Origin: Bacteroidales bacterium
Lineage (GTDB): Bacteria > Bacteroidota > Bacteroidia > Bacteroidales > VadinHA17
Direction: 5' to 3'
DNA: 64,000 nucleotides
NCBI GenBank assembly: GCA_022865305.1
Contig: JALHSP010000062.1
Location: forward strand, 62,001 to 126,000
Shown: one piece after another, positions 59,662 to 64,000 of the stretch
Numbering within the stretch: position 1 is the stretch's first letter
How the letters are laid out: each line of letters opens with the position of its first letter
Made by a program: the position numbers and the translations under genes
Notes under the pieces: model-generated
Told to the model about the DNA's origin: nothing
The model's input: only the letters and a program-made list of their open reading frames with translations
The model's database searches: none

Positions 59662-62600
59662 ATGGCATTAAGTTTTATAAAATCGAGCGGTAATATCATA
59701 ACTGAAGATTTCTGTTCAGCCCTGGCCGGAGAAACCAAAGCTGATTATGTAAAGGATAGAAGCTTTGGACCGGGCATGAAGAAGGTGGATGAAACTATAG
59801 CCACCTCATTTGAACTTCTACATGAACGATGGGAAGAAATACGTGTTCAAATAATTGAAAACAAGCTTGATAATACTACATTACGAAGGAGGTGGATTGT
59901 ACCTCTGCTCGAAATACTCGATTATACTCCGGTCTATGTGGCTTCTAATATAAAGAGTAATTCAGGTATTGAATACCACATCCACTATAAGGGTTGGGAT
60001 AGCGATTATGCACCGGATATACACATGGTTCATTCATCGCAGGATTTCGATACAAGAGATAAAACCAGTCGTACACATCCTATTAAAAGTCCGCAGGATT
60101 GCCTTCAGCAATTCCTTAATACCACCAATCATCAATGGGCGATTCTGATTAATGGTAAAAAAGTAAGATTACTGCGCGATTTCTATCACTCAATATCAAA
60201 GGGATTCCTTGAGTTTGACCTCGAGAGTATTTTTGAAACCGTCAACACAGAACAATTCAGGGTGCTGTATCGTATTCTACACTGCTCCCGAATTGAAAAT
60301 CAATACAGCGGAAAGCGTGAAACGGAACATGATGATGAAGGAAATCCTATTGAAGTTGAAGATACATGCCTGCTTGAAAGTTTTCACAAAAAATCGCGTG
60401 AAACAGGAGTTAAGATTGGTAATCATTTACGCAAACAGGTAGTTGAAGCAATAGAAATCCTTGGAAATGGATTTGCCGAAGGTCTTAATCCCGATGAATT
60501 CCAGAACGGGAAAATAAAAGCCTATTATACTGAAATACTAAATATTATCTACCGGCTGCTCTTCCTGATGTTTGCCGAACAGAAGGGTTGGTTACCTGTC
60601 CGCAACACCATCTACGCACGCACTTACAGCATAAATGCATTGCGCGAAATGACAGAACGGGGCAGCTACAGCCACGATGAAGAGAATGACCTCTGGGAGG
60701 GTATTAAGATCACTTTTAAACTGGTTTCTGATGGTTACAAATTCTCTAACGGAGATCAGATCAACGCCTTTGGAGGACAACTCTTTGCTGATAAAAAGAT
60801 CAGCACGGTTCTCCGACTTTCTCTGAAAAACAAAAACCTGCTTGACGCAATCTACAGGCTCAGCTATTTTAAGCTCGACAAGCTTGCCAACCGTATAAAC
60901 TATGCCAACCTCGCCATTGATGAGCTGGGTTCTGTTTATGAAAGCCTGCTCGATTATGAACCAAAGCTTGCCAGGGAGGATACCAAATTGGGTTCCCGTG
61001 AGATAAAAAGAGGCGAGTTCTATCTCGATCCCCGGGGGACCGATCGCAAGTCAACAGGTTCATATTATACTGACAGTCGCCTTGTTGCTCAATTGATTGA
61101 AAGCGCTTTGGTGCCGGTAATTGATAATGTAGTTAAGGATAAAAAGAGTCCTGAAGAAAAAGAAAAAGCACTTCTCGCTCTTAAAGTAGCCGATATTGCA
61201 TGCGGCTCGGGAGCCTTTCTTTGTGCTACAATGGAGAAGCTGGGAGAGCGTCTGGCATTGATCCGCATGGGTGATGAAGAACGCCCTACTGATGAACAGT
61301 TACGTGAGGCGAAGCGTGATGTTTTGCTCAACTGTATTTACGGTGTTGACCTTAATCCCATGGCTATTGAGCTGGCAAAATTTTCCTTGTGGATAACAGC
61401 CTCGCTGCCCGATATGCCACTAAGCTTTCTCGACCACAAACTTAAATGTGGTAACTCACTCATCGGAGCAACACCCGACCTTATAAAACAGGGAATACCC
61501 GAGGGCGCTTATTATGCTGTTACTCTTGATAATCCGGAAATTTGCACTGAGCTCCGAAAGAAGGTAAGGAAAGAACTCCAGCAACTCAGTAAGGCAGAAG
61601 AACCCAAGGTACAGTACGGACTTCAGTTTAAAAAAAGTGAAAAAGATGAGCTGTTGAATCTGCGTGAGAAACTAAACAGCAGACGACATGAAGACACAGA
61701 TGAAGTTGATTTGGTTGAGGAGGAATACCGGCAACTTGTAAAGCTGGAGCATAAGTTTAAAGATTGGATTCTTGCAGATGTATGGACTGCAGCATTTTTT
61801 ATTCCAAAAACCAGCCACGATCTGAAAATTTATCCTACAAATGCTACTCTGGAGGCTATTCGTGAAAACCAGTTTGTTGATGAGAATCTTATCGAACAGA
61901 CTTTAAGACTTTCTCACCAATATCACTTCTTTCATTTCCATCTAGAGTACCCAGAAGTCTTTGAGAAGGGTGGATTTGACTGTTTATTGGGAAATCCGCC
62001 ATGGGAAAAATTACAATTGGAAGAAGATGAGTTCTTTGAAGATAAAATATTGGATTTAAAAGCTTACAAAGGATACTGGATATCACAAAGCGATCTAAAA
62101 TCTTTTATAGAAAAGAAGACAAAGTTTTCATGGATGATTGGATATCGAGACATTACAAATATTTCTACCAATCGAAGAACGACCATCTGCACTTTTTTGC
62201 CCTTGTTTGGAATGGTAGATCCTTTGCGTTGTATTTATTTTGGAGACAAAAGTATACCTACAGACGCTCTCCTTCTCCTTGCTAATCTGAATTCTTTTGT
62301 TTTTGATTATTGTTCACGCCAAAAACTAAGTGGCTCACATTTAGCTATATTTATTTTGAAACAATTACCCATAATCAATAAAAGATTTATCTCAGAAAAG
62401 CTTATTACTTTGATAACTAACCATGTTCTCAAATTAACATACACTTCACATTCGTTAGACGCTCTAGCTGAAGATTTGAATATAGTTGCAAAATGTTTTC
62501 ATTGGGATGAAAAGCAGAGGATGCTTCTTCAATGCGAGCTTGATGCTATTTATGCCCATCTCTATGGCCTCGAGAAGGATGAGTTAGACTATATACTTGA

Positions 62601-62721
62601 GACCTTCCCAATTGTAAAACGAAAGGATATTGAAAAGTATGGCAGCTACCGGACAAAGGAGACCATATTGAAGCTTTATGATGAATTTGCCTGGGTAAAG
62701 GAAGAGATGAAAGGCAATTAA
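59662..62721 (+). CDS. Eco57I-type DNA adenine methylase (DrmMI/PglX-like), apparently shortened
   Basis: A 1019-residue protein. Residues 1-480 form the helical N-terminal region of PglX/DrmMI-type enzymes. The SAM site (motif I) is VADIACGSGAFL from Asp511, with VDLNPMAIELAKFSLWI downstream, and the amino-methylase motif IV is NPPW at 778-781 (LLGNPPWEKLQLEEDEFFED). In relatives about 280 residues, including the rest of the catalytic core and the start of the target recognition domain, separate NPPW from WLLGWRDITNATNERT. Here only 47 residues lie between NPPW and RDITNISTNRRT (Arg829), so an in-frame deletion is likely. The C-terminal part (LLANLNSFVFDYCSRQKLSGSHLAIFILKQLP) is intact. Confidence 0.82.
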   Translation: MALSFIKSSGNIITEDFCSALAGETKADYVKDRSFGPGMKKVDETIATSFELLHERWEEIRVQIIENKLDNTTLRRRWIVPLLEILDYTPVYVASNIKSNSGIEYHIHYKGWDSDYAPDIHMVHSSQDFDTRDKTSRTHPIKSPQDCLQQFLNTTNHQWAILINGKKVRLLRDFYHSISKGFLEFDLESIFETVNTEQFRVLYRILHCSRIENQYSGKRETEHDDEGNPIEVEDTCLLESFHKKSRETGVKIGNHLRKQVVEAIEILGNGFAEGLNPDEFQNGKIKAYYTEILNIIYRLLFLMFAEQKGWLPVRNTIYARTYSINALREMTERGSYSHDEENDLWEGIKITFKLVSDGYKFSNGDQINAFGGQLFADKKISTVLRLSLKNKNLLDAIYRLSYFKLDKLANRINYANLAIDELGSVYESLLDYEPKLAREDTKLGSREIKRGEFYLDPRGTDRKSTGSYYTDSRLVAQLIESALVPVIDNVVKDKKSPEEKEKALLALKVADIACGSGAFLCATMEKLGERLALIRMGDEERPTDEQLREAKRDVLLNCIYGVDLNPMAIELAKFSLWITASLPDMPLSFLDHKLKCGNSLIGATPDLIKQGIPEGAYYAVTLDNPEICTELRKKVRKELQQLSKAEEPKVQYGLQFKKSEKDELLNLREKLNSRRHEDTDEVDLVEEEYRQLVKLEHKFKDWILADVWTAAFFIPKTSHDLKIYPTNATLEAIRENQFVDENLIEQTLRLSHQYHFFHFHLEYPEVFEKGGFDCLLGNPPWEKLQLEEDEFFEDKILDLKAYKGYWISQSDLKSFIEKKTKFSWMIGYRDITNISTNRRTTICTFLPLFGMVDPLRCIYFGDKSIPTDALLLLANLNSFVFDYCSRQKLSGSHLAIFILKQLPIINKRFISEKLITLITNHVLKLTYTSHSLDALAEDLNIVAKCFHWDEKQRMLLQCELDAIYAHLYGLEKDELDYILETFPIVKRKDIEKYGSYRTKETILKLYDEFAWVKEEMKGN

Positions 62722-62794
62722 GGCGATAAATTAAAATAATCGTGCATTTATAGCATTTATTCAATTATTCGTATTTATATACGATATTATATAA

Positions 62795-62849
62795 TTATCT
62801 ATTTTTTTAGCGATAATTGGTGAAATAGATAAAAAATGCTATATCTTTG
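62795..62849 (+). promoter_or_regulatory. Leaderless-type promoter with overlapping inverted repeat (satD)
   Basis: TATCTTTG at 62842-62849 is an exact -7 box; ATTG at 62816-62819 is a 22-bp spaced -33. The expected start site falls at or next to the ATG at 62853. The perfect arms TTATCTATTT (62795-62804) and AAATAGATAA (62823-62832) overlap the -33/-7 spacer, as an operator would. The preceding gap also holds a weak stem TCGTAT/ATACGA (62769-62784) after the methylase stop. Confidence 0.5.
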
Positions 62850-62852
62850 GGT

Positions 62853-63488
62853 ATGATCATTTCAGGTGCTGTTATAACAGCAGACATAGTAAACTCATCA
62901 GTCCTTGGCACTATCGCTGTTAACAAGCTGGCAGAGAGACTGAAAGAGCTTATAAACGCAAATCAGGCTAAGTTTCTCTCTTTCTACCGCGGCGACAGCT
63001 TCCAGGGTTATCTCGTCGATCCTTATCCTGCCTATAAACTGGCACTTCAATTAAGAACTGAAACAAAACTGTTTCAGGCCGAAGCGCCCGAAGTAGAAAT
63101 TGACCTCAGAATATCTTTGGGAATAGGAGGTATTGATACCCCTGTAACTCATATAAACAGCGCTATGGGAGGAGCATTTGTTTTGTCGGGTCGCGGATTG
63201 GATGAATTTGAAAAAACAGGAAGAAAGTTTATAATTAAGTCGGAAGATCCGGCTGTAAACATTGCACTGGAGACCATCAGTCTTTTTACCGATTATCTCT
63301 TCAGCGATTTAACAATCAAACAGGCAGAGGTACTACAACATCTTCTGAACAACCGTACACAGATTGAAACTGCAAGAATTTTAAAAAAATCCCAATCTAC
63401 AATTAACAGTCATGTGCAGGCGCTGGGTTGGGCCGAAATGGAACAATTGCTTGATATTTATAATCAGTGCATTCAGAAAATAACCTAA
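62853..63488 (+). CDS. SatD-family protein with C-terminal helix-turn-helix
   Basis: A 211-residue protein starting at ATG 62853 (a TTG six bases upstream lies within the -7 box and is rejected). The N-terminal domain (1-140) matches SatD: ISGAVITADIVNSSVLG, FLSFYRGDSFQGYLVDP, DLRISLGIGGIDTPVTHINSAMGGAFVLSGRGLDE. Residues about 150-205 are a sigma-70 region 4/LuxR-like helix-turn-helix (DLTIKQAEVLQHLLNNRTQIETARILKKSQSTINSHVQALGWAEM). It could bind DNA and control its own promoter. It is followed 4 bp later by the DUF3307 gene, a common pair in Bacteroidetes and beyond. Function unknown; it is not part of the methylase operon by strand alone. Confidence 0.85.
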   Translation: MIISGAVITADIVNSSVLGTIAVNKLAERLKELINANQAKFLSFYRGDSFQGYLVDPYPAYKLALQLRTETKLFQAEAPEVEIDLRISLGIGGIDTPVTHINSAMGGAFVLSGRGLDEFEKTGRKFIIKSEDPAVNIALETISLFTDYLFSDLTIKQAEVLQHLLNNRTQIETARILKKSQSTINSHVQALGWAEMEQLLDIYNQCIQKIT

Positions 63489-63492
63489 CCTA

Positions 63493-64000
63493 ATGGATAA
63501 TGCAATAATCTGGCTCATACGTCTTCTTGCAGCCCACCTTATCACAGACTTCGTTCTTCAACCCGACTCCTGGGTAAAAGCCAAAAGAGAAAAACACCTT
63601 AAAGCAAAGGAGTTCTGGTTCCATATCTTGCTGACTACCCTGGTCGCTATATGGTTTACCTGCTTTGAAGGGTGGTGGTGGATAGCGCTTATGATATTTG
63701 TAACTCACTGGCTGATTGATTGGTGGAAAAGCTATCAGAAAGACTCAATTATCTCGTTTGTCACCGATCAGGTACTGCATTTATTGGTCATATTAATCAT
63801 CTGGAAGATTAAATTTCCACAAGCAACAAATATCACAGGACTGTTCAATACCTGCATTACAGATAAATCGTTCTGGATTGTTTTGATTGCCCTGGTCTTT
63901 TTAACCAAACCGGTGGGTGTAATAATAGGGATGATCACTGCCCCTTTTCGTGAAAAGATAAAAGAGTTAAACGAGAACACTCTTGAGAACGCCGGAACAT
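63493..64000 (+). CDS. DUF3307 membrane protein (partial)
   Basis: From the ATG at 63493 an open frame of at least 169 residues runs off the right edge. It starts MDNAIIWLIRLLAAHLITDF, followed by LQPDSWVKAKREKHLKAKEFW, FHILLTTLVAIWFTCFEGWWWIALMIFVTHWLIDWWKS and several more hydrophobic helices (VILIIWKIKFP, FWIVLIALVFLTKPVGVIIGMI). The pattern H-x3-D-F and H-W-x2-D-W is typical of DUF3307 inner-membrane proteins, often encoded after satD. No function is known. The C-terminus is not visible. Confidence 0.8.
   Translation, partial: MDNAIIWLIRLLAAHLITDFVLQPDSWVKAKREKHLKAKEFWFHILLTTLVAIWFTCFEGWWWIALMIFVTHWLIDWWKSYQKDSIISFVTDQVLHLLVILIIWKIKFPQATNITGLFNTCITDKSFWIVLIALVFLTKPVGVIIGMITAPFREKIKELNENTLENAGT

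Overview
The window comes from a Bacteroidota chromosome, most like Bacteroidales/Marinilabiliales. Evidence for this: a type IX secretion plug-domain protein at the left edge, Na+-NQR in A-F order, a Bacteroidetes-type AMP nucleosidase, TonB receptor, OmpP1 and DUF1080 proteins, -7 boxes of the form TAnnTTTG with few Shine-Dalgarno sites, and dispersed C-rich/G-rich palindromic repeats between genes. No rRNA, tRNA, CRISPR array, integrase or transposase was seen.

Layout. 1-277: start of a T9SS plug protein (partial). 343-7602: a canonical promoter, nqrABCDEF, the flavin transferase apbE that modifies NqrB/NqrC, and a convergent 75-residue four-cysteine membrane protein that may be a divergent NqrM-type iron factor. 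7764-13575: fused 2-oxoacid dehydrogenase E1, then pckG and an aminotransferase on the other strand. 13674-19099: housekeeping block (yqgE, holA, amn, an HsdR-N-type nuclease-domain protein, a NUDIX protein fused to a helical-repeat domain, a secreted alpha/beta hydrolase). 19303-28177: selenium pair yedF-selD, a sialate O-acetylesterase, a cysteine-synthase-like enzyme, a BNR/VPS10 propeller protein, a second NUDIX protein and a secreted metallo-beta-lactamase-fold hydrolase. 28424-37849: a complete phosphate module (PiT transporter, phosphate-selective porin, pstSCAB, and convergent phoU-phoB-phoR). 38094-40478: an unknown secreted protein and an OmpP1/FadL porin that share a terminator. 40748-55034: a glycan-degradation stretch without SusC/SusD (GH106-like enzyme, arabinose/fucose-isomerase-like enzyme, tandem DUF1080 protein, GH43-like propeller, ThuA-like protein, GH105, class C beta-lactamase-like lipoprotein) interrupted by a TonB receptor/lipoprotein pair. 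55382-64000: a STAS-like protein, then a defence-like island (HEPN-type protein, SNF2-type helicase, Eco57I-type adenine methylase), then SatD-like and DUF3307 proteins, the last cut by the window edge.

Points that most deserve follow-up. In the island, the helicase is split by an apparent 1-nt deletion near 58022-58025, and the methylase seems to lack the long segment normally found between its NPPW motif and its C-terminal recognition region. The module resembles the DrmD-DrmMI pair of class 1 DISARM but has no drmA/B/C in the window and may be decaying. Other points are the four-cysteine partner of Na+-NQR, the NUDIX-helical-repeat fusion, a repeat element that supplies the end of a protein, and an apparently leaderless satD promoter overlapped by an inverted repeat.
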